Shown here piece after piece: positions 17,179 through 24,989 of a DNA stretch of 35,856 nucleotides (its first letter is position 1; the number at the start of each line of letters is the position of its first letter). The stretch comes from CAZNLL01 sp964573885. Its GTDB lineage: Bacteria > Desulfobacterota > DSM-4660 > Desulfatiglandales > Desulfatiglandaceae. Location: positions 1-35,856 of the forward strand of contig CAZNLL010000025.1 in assembly GCA_964573885.1 (NCBI GenBank). The letters run 5' to 3'. A program made the position numbers and the translations under genes. The notes below the pieces were generated by a model. It was not told the DNA's origin, ran no database searches, and saw only the letters and a list, made by a program, of their open reading frames with translations.

Positions 17179-18336
17179 TCAGTGACCCCTCCAAAAAAGG
17201 ATGATGCCCAGCAATAAGATGCCCGCACCCAGAAAGAAAACGGTCTCAAAGGAGAAGATGTCGATGACCAGCCCGGCCAGGAGTGGTCCCACCAGCATAC
17301 CCACGCTGTGACCCAGGGCAAGGAGCCCCATAACCGAGCCCATGGCTTGACATCGCCTGCCTTCCACAACACCCAGGGCCATGATGGCGGGAAAGGATAT
17401 GCCTCCTGCCAATCCAAAGATCCCATTGGCCAGCACAAGGTGCGCGAAAGAGAAGGCTTCATTGAGGTAAAGAAAGGAGGCCACCGCCACCACTCCCCCA
17501 AAGATGACCAGCCATTTCGGACCCAAACGGTCTGCCAGGTAACCCATGGGCGCCTGGAACAGGGCCGCCATAAAGACGTTAACCATGACAACAACGCCGA
17601 TGGCGGAACTGGAAAGGCCGAGCCTCATACTGGCCAGGAAGGGCAAAAAAGTCCAGGTGATTCCGATACATGTGGTGAAACAGGTTCGAAAGGCAAAGAG
17701 GGAGAAAACGCCGGGTCGTTTCACCAGGCCCAGATAAGAGTGGGTTTGGGAGTCCCCCGAACCGCGTACCGGAGCCCCGGCCGGTTCCCGCGGGAGAAAA
17801 AGGAAACACAGGAAAAACCCCAGCAGGGCCAACCCGCCCATGGTGAGAAATGAGGCCTGGATATTGAAGGCGTCCTTGATCACGCCGCCCAGTATAGGGC
17901 CCAGGCTCAGGCCTCCATAAAGAGAGATGTTGAACAGGCCCATGATGCGGCCTTCTTTCTGGCTGGGTGTTATGAGTCCCACGTAGGCCTGGGCCACAGG
18001 GAGGATCATGGCCGATGCAAAACCCTGGGCCAGCCTGACAAAAACCAGGGTCTCCACATTATTTGAAATGGTGTAAACGAGGGAGAGGAAAAAGTAGAGG
18101 AAAAGCCCGGATGCGATAAAGGGCTTTTTCCCTTTTCGATCTGAAAGGCTTCCGAAATAGGGGACGAAAAGGCTTCTGGATAGGGAAAAGGCCCCGAAAA
18201 TGAGGCCGATCTGAAAGGTGCCCGCTCCCAGTTCGTGGGCATAGACAGGAAGCAGGGGGGCCACAACGCCGGCGCCCACGGTGGTGACAAAGATGGCCGT
18301 AAAGAGGGTGACGAATATCTTTAGGTTAACAGACAT
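17179..18336 (-). CDS. Major facilitator superfamily (MFS) transporter
   Basis: This polytopic membrane protein (385 aa) has about twelve hydrophobic segments in two halves with a loop in the middle (LPREPAGAPVRGSGDSQTHS). The MFS signature between TM2 and TM3 is visible as FVPYFGSLSDRKGKKPFIASG. It looks like a drug-efflux or YajR/MdtG-type proton antiporter, but the substrate is not predictable. The start at 18336 (MSVNLKIFVTLFTAIFV) puts the first membrane segment at the N-terminus. An upstream in-frame ATG at 18405 has no ribosome site. It heads a short minus-strand run with the 73-aa protein and trmJ. Confidence 0.87.
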   Translation of the reverse strand: MSVNLKIFVTLFTAIFVTTVGAGVVAPLLPVYAHELGAGTFQIGLIFGAFSLSRSLFVPYFGSLSDRKGKKPFIASGLFLYFFLSLVYTISNNVETLVFVRLAQGFASAMILPVAQAYVGLITPSQKEGRIMGLFNISLYGGLSLGPILGGVIKDAFNIQASFLTMGGLALLGFFLCFLFLPREPAGAPVRGSGDSQTHSYLGLVKRPGVFSLFAFRTCFTTCIGITWTFLPFLASMRLGLSSSAIGVVVMVNVFMAALFQAPMGYLADRLGPKWLVIFGGVVAVASFLYLNEAFSFAHLVLANGIFGLAGGISFPAIMALGVVEGRRCQAMGSVMGLLALGHSVGMLVGPLLAGLVIDIFSFETVFFLGAGILLLGIILFWRGH

Positions 18337-18526
18337 GGTCCTGGACAGAAGGGTGGCCCCCGGGATCGCAAGGAGGGCCCACCAAAGGCCGTGAATCCTG
18401 GGCATTGCTTTGTGTCATTTGAGCCATAGTATTATGGTGGAAAAACTATAAACATTCCAGATCAAGGTCTTCTCCGAGCCTGGCTTTAAAAAAAACCAAT
18501 AAAAATCAATAGGATAAAAAATCGCC

Positions 18527-18565
18527 CCCGGTGGCATGAAAAATGCATAAAACCCTGCCGCCGGG
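18527..18565. repeat. Strong hairpin in divergent intergenic region
   Basis: CCCGGTGGCA (18527-18536) pairs with TGCCGCCGGG (18556-18565), ten pairs with one G-T wobble, across a 19-base AT-rich loop. Read on the minus strand, the stem is followed within 5 bases by a run of six T, so it could terminate or attenuate transcription running toward the MFS gene. The surrounding gap of about 290 bases otherwise holds only AT-rich sequence. Confidence 0.5.
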
Positions 18566-18626
18566 AAATGGTCGTCATTTAAAACAAGGGCGTCGCCGGA
18601 AGGGATTTTTGCTCAAGGGCCGGTAA

Positions 18627-19397
18627 GTGCGTTACAGGCCTTATTATAAAGATATGATGAGATTGCAACCCCAAAAAGCGTCTTTTGCCATTACCTTTTA
18701 CGGCTCCGTGGCCCAGAAGGCCCTGTACGGGATGTCCGGGGCCATTGGTCTGGGCTGCCTGTTCCTCCTACTCCCCATGATAAGCACAGTGGTTTGCTCC
18801 AGCCTCCATCGGCAGGCCCAGGGGCTTTCACCCCTGACCCGGATAGAGCCGGTTCCTCCATCGGTCCGGGGCACCATCGGGCGCCTTTCCTCAGGGGAAC
18901 CGGAAGAGGTTTCTAAACCTGTATCTTCTCCTGCCGTGAAGAATTCAGAAAAGGCCGCCGCACCAGATGTGGTCCCGCCTCTTGACAAGAAAGCTAGGGA
19001 ATCCCTGTTTAAAGAGATCATCCTGGAGGCGTCTGCGAGGCACCAGGTGGACCCTGCCCTGGTCAAGGCCGTCATCATGGCGGAGTCAAGATATAATCCC
19101 AAGGCCTTATCCAAAAGGGGGGCCATGGGCCTGATGCAGTTGATGCCCGCCACGGCCCGGTCGTTGGGAGTGGTAGACGGCTTTGACCCTCACCAGAATA
19201 TCAATGGCGGGGTGAGATACCTGAAAGGACTCTTGCGGAGATTTGATGGAGATGTGGGCCTTGCCCTGGCCGCTTATAACGCCGGGATAAGCAAGGTACT
19301 GGCTTATGAAGGGATTCCTCCATTCACCACCACCCGGCGCTATGTCCAGGATGTCCTCTCCTATTACCGGTTTTACAAGCGCGAGATGACCGGGTAA
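18627..19397 (+). CDS. Membrane-anchored lytic transglycosylase (SLT domain)
   Basis: The 256-aa protein has a short basic N-terminus, one hydrophobic segment (about residues 32-58, signal anchor), a proline-rich linker, and a C-terminal SLT domain. The catalytic glutamate is E153 in MAESRYNPKALS, followed by RGAMGLMQLMPATA, GGVRYLKGLLRRF and ALAAYNAG, all typical of the Slt70/MltC-like family 1. It cleaves peptidoglycan to 1,6-anhydromuropeptides in the periplasm. The GTG at 18627 has AAGGG 7 bases upstream; an ATG at 18654 is an alternative. No specialised secretion partner adjoins it, so a housekeeping cell-wall role is likely. Confidence 0.88.
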   Translation: MRYRPYYKDMMRLQPQKASFAITFYGSVAQKALYGMSGAIGLGCLFLLLPMISTVVCSSLHRQAQGLSPLTRIEPVPPSVRGTIGRLSSGEPEEVSKPVSSPAVKNSEKAAAPDVVPPLDKKARESLFKEIILEASARHQVDPALVKAVIMAESRYNPKALSKRGAMGLMQLMPATARSLGVVDGFDPHQNINGGVRYLKGLLRRFDGDVGLALAAYNAGISKVLAYEGIPPFTTTRRYVQDVLSYYRFYKREMTG

Positions 19398-19413
19398 CCC
19401 CGGCGGGGCTTGG

Positions 19414-20343
19414 TTATGAACCGGTCAACCTTTCCCCGTAGGTCTCTTGAATGGCCTGAACCAGCCGGGCCAGGGTCTGGTTTATGGGCGTGGGGATCCC
19501 CAGCTTCTTTCCTTCAGTGACGATAGCGCCGTTTATAAATCCCACTTCCGTGGGCCTTTTATGGAGAACATCCTGGAGCATTGAGGCGATATTCTCAGCC
19601 GTGGCATGACAGACCTCTGTCACCCGGGCCAGGGGGTCCGGGTAAGGAAGATGAATCTCCTTTTCCCGGGCAACGGCCACGGCCTCCTTTACCGCCCCTT
19701 CCATGACCGCACGGGTTCCTTCAAGGGCCGGTAACCGCCCGTTCTTTAGCCCGGTGATGGCGGTGAGGGCGTTTATCCCCACATTGATGATCAACTTTCC
19801 CCAGATGATATCTTCCACCTTTTCCACGGTGCGGCTGCTGAAACCCGCTTTGTTGAAAGCCTCCACAATTTTTTCCACCGGGCTGTCCGGGGGCCCTTTG
19901 GGCCCCACTATGGTCTCACCCTGACCGGCATGTCTCACATGCCCCTGGTCCAGGAGGGTGGCCCCTTCAGCGGTGACCCCGCCAAGGACTTTCCCTTTCC
20001 CCAGTTCCTCTTCCAGGATCTCGAAATTGCCGAGGCCGTTCTGTACCGTGAGTATCCACGAATCAGGGCCAAGCCGGCCCTTAAGTGCCTGCGCCGCTGA
20101 ACGGGTCTGGTTGGCTTTGACACAGATCAAAACCACGTCGGGGAAAGGAGAAACCTCTCCTGTGGAGGCCTCAACCCCCACTGTGTAGTCTCCGGTAACG
20201 CCCTCCACGTGGATTCCGTGATCATTGATGAATCGAGCCCTTTCTTCCCGGTGATCAAGAAGGGTCACATGGTGACCCCCTTTGGTCAAACGGGCTGCAA
20301 AAAGGCATCCCATTGCCCCAGGACCAACAATTAAAAAGTTCAC
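19414..20343 (-). CDS. panE: 2-dehydropantoate 2-reductase
   Basis: PanE (ApbA) reduces ketopantoate to pantoate with NADPH. The 309-aa protein has the N-terminal Rossmann motif IVGPGAMGCLFAARL and a C-terminal helical ApbA domain containing KLIINVGINALTAITGLKNG. That segment matches the conserved lysine and asparagine region of the active site, and KRPTEVGFINGAIV lies near the C-terminus. It is 43 bases downstream of panB and probably in the same transcript, so the two consecutive pantoate steps are co-expressed. Some ApbA proteins act on other 2-keto acids, but the panB context makes PanE likely. Confidence 0.9.
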   Translation of the reverse strand: MNFLIVGPGAMGCLFAARLTKGGHHVTLLDHREERARFINDHGIHVEGVTGDYTVGVEASTGEVSPFPDVVLICVKANQTRSAAQALKGRLGPDSWILTVQNGLGNFEILEEELGKGKVLGGVTAEGATLLDQGHVRHAGQGETIVGPKGPPDSPVEKIVEAFNKAGFSSRTVEKVEDIIWGKLIINVGINALTAITGLKNGRLPALEGTRAVMEGAVKEAVAVAREKEIHLPYPDPLARVTEVCHATAENIASMLQDVLHKRPTEVGFINGAIVTEGKKLGIPTPINQTLARLVQAIQETYGERLTGS

Positions 20344-20386
20344 CGTCCACCTCCCGGTTTTTTCTCAAATGACAGTATGCTGGATC

Positions 20387-21220
20387 TTACACCTTGTCTG
20401 CTTCATCTGCCTTCATGGCGAAACTGTGTTCAGGGCCGGGAAAGGTCCCCTGTTCCACTTCCTGCCTGTACTGAATAAGGGCTTCTTTAATCTTGGGGCC
20501 CAGGTTAATATATTGCTTCACAAACTTTGGAGTAAAGCGTTCAAAGAGTCCAACCAGGTCATGATAGACCAGGACCTGGCCGTCGCAATCTTTACCTGCC
20601 CCGATGCCGATGGTGGGAACCCCTATCTCCCTGGTTATCCTGGCGGCAAGGAGATCGGGAATGCACTCCATGACGACCATGAAGACGCCTGCCTCCTCCA
20701 AATCCTTTGCAGATTGGAGCAGTTCCCTCGCACTGTCCGCATCTTTTCCCTGGACCTTGAAACCGCTTAGCTTGGTGGCCGTTTGAGGGGTTAGGCCGAT
20801 GTGGGCGCAAACCGGGATGCCTGCATCCACAATGCCCTTGACTACCGGTGCCACTTCACTGCCTCCCTCAAGCTTGACACAATCGCAGCCTGCCTCCTTA
20901 ATGAAACGGCCTGCGTTTTCTATGGCCTTTGCTATGCTTACCTGATAGGACATGAAGGGCATGTCCCCCAGAACAAAACCACGCTTGACCCCCCTGCGTA
21001 CCGCCTTACAGTGATGGATCATCGCGTCCATGGTCACGGGTACCGTGGACTCATAACCGAGCATGACCATACCTAGGGAATCTCCTACAAGAATCGTGTC
21101 GATCCCGGCCTGATCCACCAGGGTGGCGGTGGGAAAATCGTAGGCCGTCAACATGGTGATCTTCTGACCCGTCTCTTTTTTGTGCTGCAAGTCGGCGATG
21201 GTAACCTTCTTCTGATCCAT
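20387..21220 (-). CDS. panB: 3-methyl-2-oxobutanoate hydroxymethyltransferase (ketopantoate hydroxymethyltransferase)
   Basis: PanB transfers a hydroxymethyl group from methylenetetrahydrofolate to 2-ketoisovalerate. This 277-aa TIM-barrel protein shows TMLTAYDFPTA, ILVGDSLGMVMLGYESTVPVTMD, GDMPFMSYQVS, VKLEGG, PVCAHIGLTPQ and IGIGAGKDCDGQVLVYHDL, all canonical, including the metal-binding Asp residues. The start at 21220 has a very strong ribosome site, AAGGAGGGTC. The gene follows an intrinsic terminator by only 41 bases and a long untranslated stretch. Its expression could therefore depend on readthrough of an upstream RNA. Confidence 0.95.
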   Translation of the reverse strand: MDQKKVTIADLQHKKETGQKITMLTAYDFPTATLVDQAGIDTILVGDSLGMVMLGYESTVPVTMDAMIHHCKAVRRGVKRGFVLGDMPFMSYQVSIAKAIENAGRFIKEAGCDCVKLEGGSEVAPVVKGIVDAGIPVCAHIGLTPQTATKLSGFKVQGKDADSARELLQSAKDLEEAGVFMVVMECIPDLLAARITREIGVPTIGIGAGKDCDGQVLVYHDLVGLFERFTPKFVKQYINLGPKIKEALIQYRQEVEQGTFPGPEHSFAMKADEADKV

Positions 21221-21260
21221 TTGACCCTCCTTTTTTTTGACCTGTAGGCCGGTGATAAAC

Positions 21261-21296
21261 AAATAAAAAGGCCCTTCGGTGGAACCAAAAGGCCTT
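21261..21296 (-). terminator. Intrinsic terminator upstream of panB
   Basis: On the minus strand AAGGCC (21296-21291) pairs with GGCCTT (21273-21268), with a small inner GGT/ACC stem in the 17-base loop. A U-run of the form TTTTATTT follows directly. It lies 41 bases before the panB start codon, so it either ends a separate small RNA or acts as an attenuator for panB. Confidence 0.6.
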
Positions 21297-21522
21297 GTTT
21301 CGCCCATCAATGGATTGTTGGAGAGAAGCCGGGCCCTATCCCCGGCCTCCTCACAAAATACTTCCAGAGGTGCTGTGCCCGTCCCGGTCTGCCGTGTCCG
21401 GCGATCCAGGCGGTGCCACCATAAGAAAACTCATGGTTGATCATGTATTTTAAAGAGCAACCTCAGGCTAGATGTCCAAAGGTTATTCGGCTCACCTTGC
21501 CTTCCAGGCGTTATCTGTGTTT
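21262..21522 (-). ncRNA. Candidate structured RNA, possibly 6S (SsrS)-like, or a panB leader
   Basis: This gene-free stretch is preceded by a promoter-like sequence and ended by an intrinsic terminator on the minus strand. By eye it folds into a long rod. CGCC and TGGA near the 5' end pair with GGCG and TCCA near the 3' end. GAGCCG pairs with CGGCTT. AAAATAC pairs exactly with GTATTTT. A terminal irregular hairpin is built from GGTG/CACC, CCG/CGG, TGG/CCG and GCCG/CGGC. A small GCCGGG/CCCGGC hairpin sits on the 3' side. A closed rod with a central open region and a 3'-side hairpin is the plan of 6S RNA, and a GTGAGCCGA-A string recalls the enterobacterial one. Conserved 6S sequence blocks are not certain, so a regulatory leader is equally possible. 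Confidence 0.4.
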
Positions 21523-21528
21523 GTGAAA

Positions 21529-21557
21529 TCTCTAACAAATCGTCTTATGCTTGTCAA
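21529..21557 (-). promoter_or_regulatory. Putative sigma-70 promoter driving the candidate RNA / panB-panE
   Basis: A perfect -35 TTGACA (21557-21552 on the minus strand) is followed after 17 bases by TAGAGA (21534-21529), a weak -10. The expected start of transcription is near 21522, about 300 bases before the panB ATG. Confidence 0.45.
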
Positions 21558-21645
21558 CAAAAACCCTCCCTGGATCCATTAAAGAGGGAGGAATCCTCTC
21601 CCGCCCTCCAGGGGCCGGGGACAGGCATTATCAGACATTTTAGGG

Positions 21646-21673
21646 TTGAACCGTAAGAGGACCTGTGTATAAT
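21646..21673 (+). promoter_or_regulatory. Putative sigma-70 promoter of the pilT operon
   Basis: TTGAAC (21646-21651) and a perfect TATAAT (21668-21673) are 16 bases apart on the plus strand. This would start transcription near 21680, about 65 bases before the pilT ATG. The 120 bases before it hold a CCTCCCT/AGGGAGG hairpin (21565-21591). Confidence 0.55.
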
Positions 21674-21745
21674 GTTAGGGATTCAGGCCCGCAGGATCCC
21701 GGTTTCTTTTATCCCTTTGTTTTTCGGTCCCATAGGGAGGAATCT

Positions 21746-22828
21746 ATGGCGCAGATAGACGCTTTTTTTAAGCTCATGAACGAGCAAGGCGCATCTGACC
21801 TTCACCTGGTGGCGGGCCAGCAACCCGTCCTGCGCATACAGGGTGACCTGGAGAGGGTCAAGTACAAAATCCTGGACGATGACACCTTAAAGAGCATGCT
21901 CTATGAGATCGCCCCGGAGAACAAGATAAAGGATTTCGAGGAAGCAGGGGATGTTGATTTCGCCTATGAGATTCCAGGCCTGGCCCGCTACCGGGCCAAT
22001 TTTTTTCAGCAGAAATACGGCGTGGGCGCAGTCTTTAGAGAGATTCCTTCAGAGATCCTGACCTGTGAACAACTGGGTCTCCCTCCAGTGGTCAAGAGAC
22101 TTTCCAGCCTGCCCAGAGGTTTGGTTTTGGTCACCGGCCCCACTGGAAGTGGAAAATCCACCACCCTGGCCGCCATCATTGACGAGGCGAACAAGACCCG
22201 GAGAGACCATATCCTAACCGTTGAGGATCCCATTGAATTTGTCCACAAGAGCGATAAAGCGGTGGTCAATCACAGGGAGGTGGGCATCCACACGCGCTCT
22301 TTTGCGGCGGCCCTCAGGGGGGCCTTAAGAGAAGACCCGGATATCATCCTCGTAGGGGAAATGCGCGATCTGGAGACCATCGCCCTCGCCATTGAGGCCT
22401 CGGCAACAGGTCACCTGGTTTTCGGCACCCTCCATACCACGAGTGCAGCAAAGACCGTAGACAGGGTTATTGAGGTCTTCCCGGTCAATCAGCAGGAACA
22501 GATCAGGAACACCCTCGCCGACGGCCTTCGGGCGGTGGTGGCCCAGAATCTCTTCAGGCGTATTGACCGCAAGGGCCGTGTGGCCGCCCTGGAGATTATG
22601 ATAGCCACCCCTGCGGTTCGAAATCTCATCCGGGAAGGAAAGACCTTTCAGATCCCCTCCATGCTCCAGACAGGAAAGAAGTACGGCATGCAGGGTTTGG
22701 ACGACGCCATTATGAACCTCCTCAACAAGAAGATGATCAGCGCGGAGGAGGCCTATTCCAAGGCCAATGACAAGGCCAGATTTATGCCTTTTCTGAAAAG
22801 TGTGCCTGCCGACTTTACAGAGGTGTAA
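21746..22828 (+). CDS. pilT: Twitching motility retraction ATPase PilT
   Basis: PilT is the hexameric ATPase that depolymerises type IV pili at the cytoplasmic membrane. This 360-aa protein has the PilT N-domain (MNEQGASDLHLVAGQQPVLR), Walker A GPTGSGKSTT (about residue 131), VEDPIEFVH, Walker B DPDIILVGEMRD, and the His box GHLVFGTLHTTSAAKT. It also has the PilT-specific AIRNLIRE-type motif here as AVRNLIREGK, followed by QIPSMLQTGKKYGMQ. The start at 21746 is set by AGGGAGG 5 bases upstream. It is the first of four close genes; the second ATPase follows after 14 bases. Confidence 0.93.
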   Translation: MAQIDAFFKLMNEQGASDLHLVAGQQPVLRIQGDLERVKYKILDDDTLKSMLYEIAPENKIKDFEEAGDVDFAYEIPGLARYRANFFQQKYGVGAVFREIPSEILTCEQLGLPPVVKRLSSLPRGLVLVTGPTGSGKSTTLAAIIDEANKTRRDHILTVEDPIEFVHKSDKAVVNHREVGIHTRSFAAALRGALREDPDIILVGEMRDLETIALAIEASATGHLVFGTLHTTSAAKTVDRVIEVFPVNQQEQIRNTLADGLRAVVAQNLFRRIDRKGRVAALEIMIATPAVRNLIREGKTFQIPSMLQTGKKYGMQGLDDAIMNLLNKKMISAEEAYSKANDKARFMPFLKSVPADFTEV

Positions 22829-22842
22829 GAGGGAGGGCCCTT

Positions 22843-24015
22843 ATGAGAAAGCAACAGATTGATTACATCCTCACCAACATGCTGGAGTCCTATGACAGTG
22901 TGTCGGATCTCAATATTACGGTGGATAAACCCTTCCAGGTGGAATCATCCGGCCGCTTACTGCCGGTTTCCCTCAAGCCGGCCATTGACAGGCTGACCCC
23001 TTTCCAGACAGAGGTCTTTGCCCTCAATCTCATTGACGGGGATAGGCGGCTGACCAGGACCCTCCTTACAGAAGGCTCCTGCGATTCCTCTTACCAGCTC
23101 GCCGGTAAGGCCCGTTTCAGGGTCAATGTGTTTTCCCAGAAGGGCTGCTATTCAACCGTCATGAGGCAGTTGGCCACCAGGGTTCCCACCATCGAAGAGC
23201 TGAATCTTCCCAGGGCCTTTTTCAAGATCACCCATGAGAGGAACGGAATCATCCTGGTGACGGGGGCAACGGGGTCGGGTAAATCCACCTCCCTGGCGGC
23301 GGTTTTGAATGAAATCAATGAAAAAGATTCCGTCCACGTGGTCACCCTGGAAGATCCCGTGGAATATGTCCACTCCCAGAAGAAGGCCACCTTTAATCAG
23401 CGGGAGTTGGGGATTGATTTCGACTCTTTTGCATCGGGGCTGCGGGCGGCCCTGCGGCAGGCCCCCAAAGTGATCCTGGTGGGGGAGATGAGGGACCGGG
23501 AGACCGTGGAGATCGGTCTCAGTGCTGCAGAGACAGGCCACCTTGTCCTGAGCACCCTTCATACGGTTGACTCAGGGCAGACCATCAACAGGATCATCGG
23601 CATGTTCGACCAGGAGGAGGAAAAACAGATTCGGATCAGGCTTGCAGATACGGTAAGGTGGATTGTATGCCAGCGGCTCTTGCCAAAGGAGGGCGGAGGC
23701 CGGGTGGCGGCCTTTGAAATCATGGGTTCCAATCTGCGGGTCAAGGATTCGATCTTGCAAGGGGAGTCGGAGGGAAAGACCTTTTATGAGATTATGGAGG
23801 GCAGTCAGGCCTTTGGTATGATGACTTTTGACCAGTGTATTAGCGATCTCTTTAAAAGAGGCCTTATCTCCGAGGATACCGCCATGAGCTATGCCTCCAG
23901 AAAGTCGGTGGTGGGCAGGAGCATCGACAGCATCAAGTCTGAGAGGGGAGAGAAAACCACCGATATAGAAGATTTGAGCCTGGATACGGAATATGGAAGG
24001 AAGGCCAAAAGATAA
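22843..24015 (+). CDS. Second PilT/PilU-family pilus retraction ATPase
   Basis: This 390-aa PilT paralogue has Walker A GATGSGKSTS (about residue 141), LEDPVEYVH, a Walker B region APKVILVGEMRDRETVEIG, and the His box GHLVLSTLHTVDSGQT. Its N-terminal domain is less conserved than that of PilT (SDLNITVDKPFQVESSG). The AIRNLIRE motif is replaced by NLRVKDSILQGES. A charged C-terminal tail of about 40 residues (KSERGEKTTDIEDLSLDTEY) resembles the extension of PilU-type proteins. It probably assists or modulates PilT. Pairs of PilT ATPases in tandem are common in Desulfobacterota. Confidence 0.88.
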   Translation: MRKQQIDYILTNMLESYDSVSDLNITVDKPFQVESSGRLLPVSLKPAIDRLTPFQTEVFALNLIDGDRRLTRTLLTEGSCDSSYQLAGKARFRVNVFSQKGCYSTVMRQLATRVPTIEELNLPRAFFKITHERNGIILVTGATGSGKSTSLAAVLNEINEKDSVHVVTLEDPVEYVHSQKKATFNQRELGIDFDSFASGLRAALRQAPKVILVGEMRDRETVEIGLSAAETGHLVLSTLHTVDSGQTINRIIGMFDQEEEKQIRIRLADTVRWIVCQRLLPKEGGGRVAAFEIMGSNLRVKDSILQGESEGKTFYEIMEGSQAFGMMTFDQCISDLFKRGLISEDTAMSYASRKSVVGRSIDSIKSERGEKTTDIEDLSLDTEYGRKAKR

Positions 24016-24038
24016 GTAACCTGCTTGTGAGGATAGGT

Positions 24039-24704
24039 ATGGAGGTCATCTGCGAGCATTGCGAAACCAAACTGAATATCCCGGATGAAAAACTCCCCCC
24101 GGGTCAGCGGGTGCGCTTTACCTGCCCGAAGTGTAAAAACAAGGTGACCGTGGAGGCGCCGCCCGCTGAAACTGCACCTCCCCAAGAAGCGGGGGATGAG
24201 GGAGCGAAAACCGTCCCGTCTGCGGAGGACCTAATCAAGGAGTCGAGGGAAGAGGATGGGGCCCTCGATTTTTTTGAAGAGGGAGAGAAGCTCGCCCTGG
24301 TGATGACGGGTGAGACGGAGGCGCTGAGAGAGACCGTGGAGGGATTGGGGTATAGGTATGTGGGAGCCCGCGATACCCGGGACGGCATCAGTAAGATGCG
24401 TTTCCACCGCTTCGATCTCCTCATCCTGGCCGATGGATTCGACGGCATAGAATTGGGGCAGAGTCCTATCCTTCAATACCTGAATCACCTGTCCATGTCC
24501 TTGCGTAGACGCATGTTTCTCCTCCTCATTGGTGACACCTTCAGGACCAAGGATCAAATGGCGGCTTTTGCCATGAGTGCCAATCTGGTGGTAAACAGAA
24601 GAGATTTGGACAAGCTCAAGCCTGTTCTGGAACAGGCGATTTCAGAGAACGAGAGGTTTTACAAAGTTTTTATGGATACCCTCGCAGAACTCGGAAGGAT
24701 CTAG
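24039..24704 (+). CDS. Zinc-ribbon protein with C-terminal pseudo-receiver domain
   Basis: This 221-aa protein begins with an MJ0042-type zinc ribbon: C5, C8, C29 and C32 in VICEHC and FTCPKCKN. A Pro/Glu/Ala-rich linker follows (about 36-75). The C-terminal part (about 85-215) has receiver-like alternation: LALVMTGETEALRETVEGLG, then FDLLILADGFDG where a receiver would have its phosphorylated Asp, then MFLLLIGD and NLVVNRRDLDKL. The Asp and Lys of an active receiver are not in place, so it is a likely pseudo-receiver. The start at 24039 has GAGGA 5 bases upstream. Its position after two PilT-like ATPases suggests a pilus-control role (inference). Confidence 0.65.
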   Translation: MEVICEHCETKLNIPDEKLPPGQRVRFTCPKCKNKVTVEAPPAETAPPQEAGDEGAKTVPSAEDLIKESREEDGALDFFEEGEKLALVMTGETEALRETVEGLGYRYVGARDTRDGISKMRFHRFDLLILADGFDGIELGQSPILQYLNHLSMSLRRRMFLLLIGDTFRTKDQMAAFAMSANLVVNRRDLDKLKPVLEQAISENERFYKVFMDTLAELGRI

Positions 24705-24716
24705 GATTCAGATCAA

Positions 24717-24989
24717 ATGGATTTAAAGAGCAAATTTCGACTCAGGGTACAGAGCTGCATCGGAACCATCATTGACGTGCACAAGAGCATCAGCGAAGAG
24801 TATCAAAATGAAGAATTCCTTCTCCAGTTCGAGGGATTGAAGCAGGCCGTTGAGAATCTGGATATGAGCCTGGTCTCTGAAGGGGATATCCTGGTGGTAG
24901 AGCAGGCCACCAACGCCCTCCTGGGAGAATTCAGAGAGATCTTTGAAACCGGGGCCTTTGGCCCTGTCTATGGACAACAAAAGAATTAA
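24717..24989 (+). CDS. Small hypothetical protein, last gene of the pilT run
   Basis: I do not recognise this 90-aa protein. It is all-helical by pattern (FRLRVQSCIGTIIDVHKSIS, EFLLQFEGLKQAVENLD, ILVVEQATNALLGEFREIFE), acidic, and without membrane segments. It starts 12 bases after the zinc-ribbon gene and shares its regulation. Its TAA overlaps the stop codon of the convergent kinase gene in the shared bases TTAA. It may be a partner of the pilus ATPases or of the pseudo-receiver. Confidence 0.6.
   Translation: MDLKSKFRLRVQSCIGTIIDVHKSISEEYQNEEFLLQFEGLKQAVENLDMSLVSEGDILVVEQATNALLGEFREIFETGAFGPVYGQQKN

Noticed and set aside
21405..21420. T-box-like string GGTGGCACCGCC on the minus strand
   Set aside because: The following antiterminator geometry is absent, the terminator is about 110 bases away, and the segment pairs into the terminal hairpin of the proposed rod RNA. 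panB is not a T-box target.
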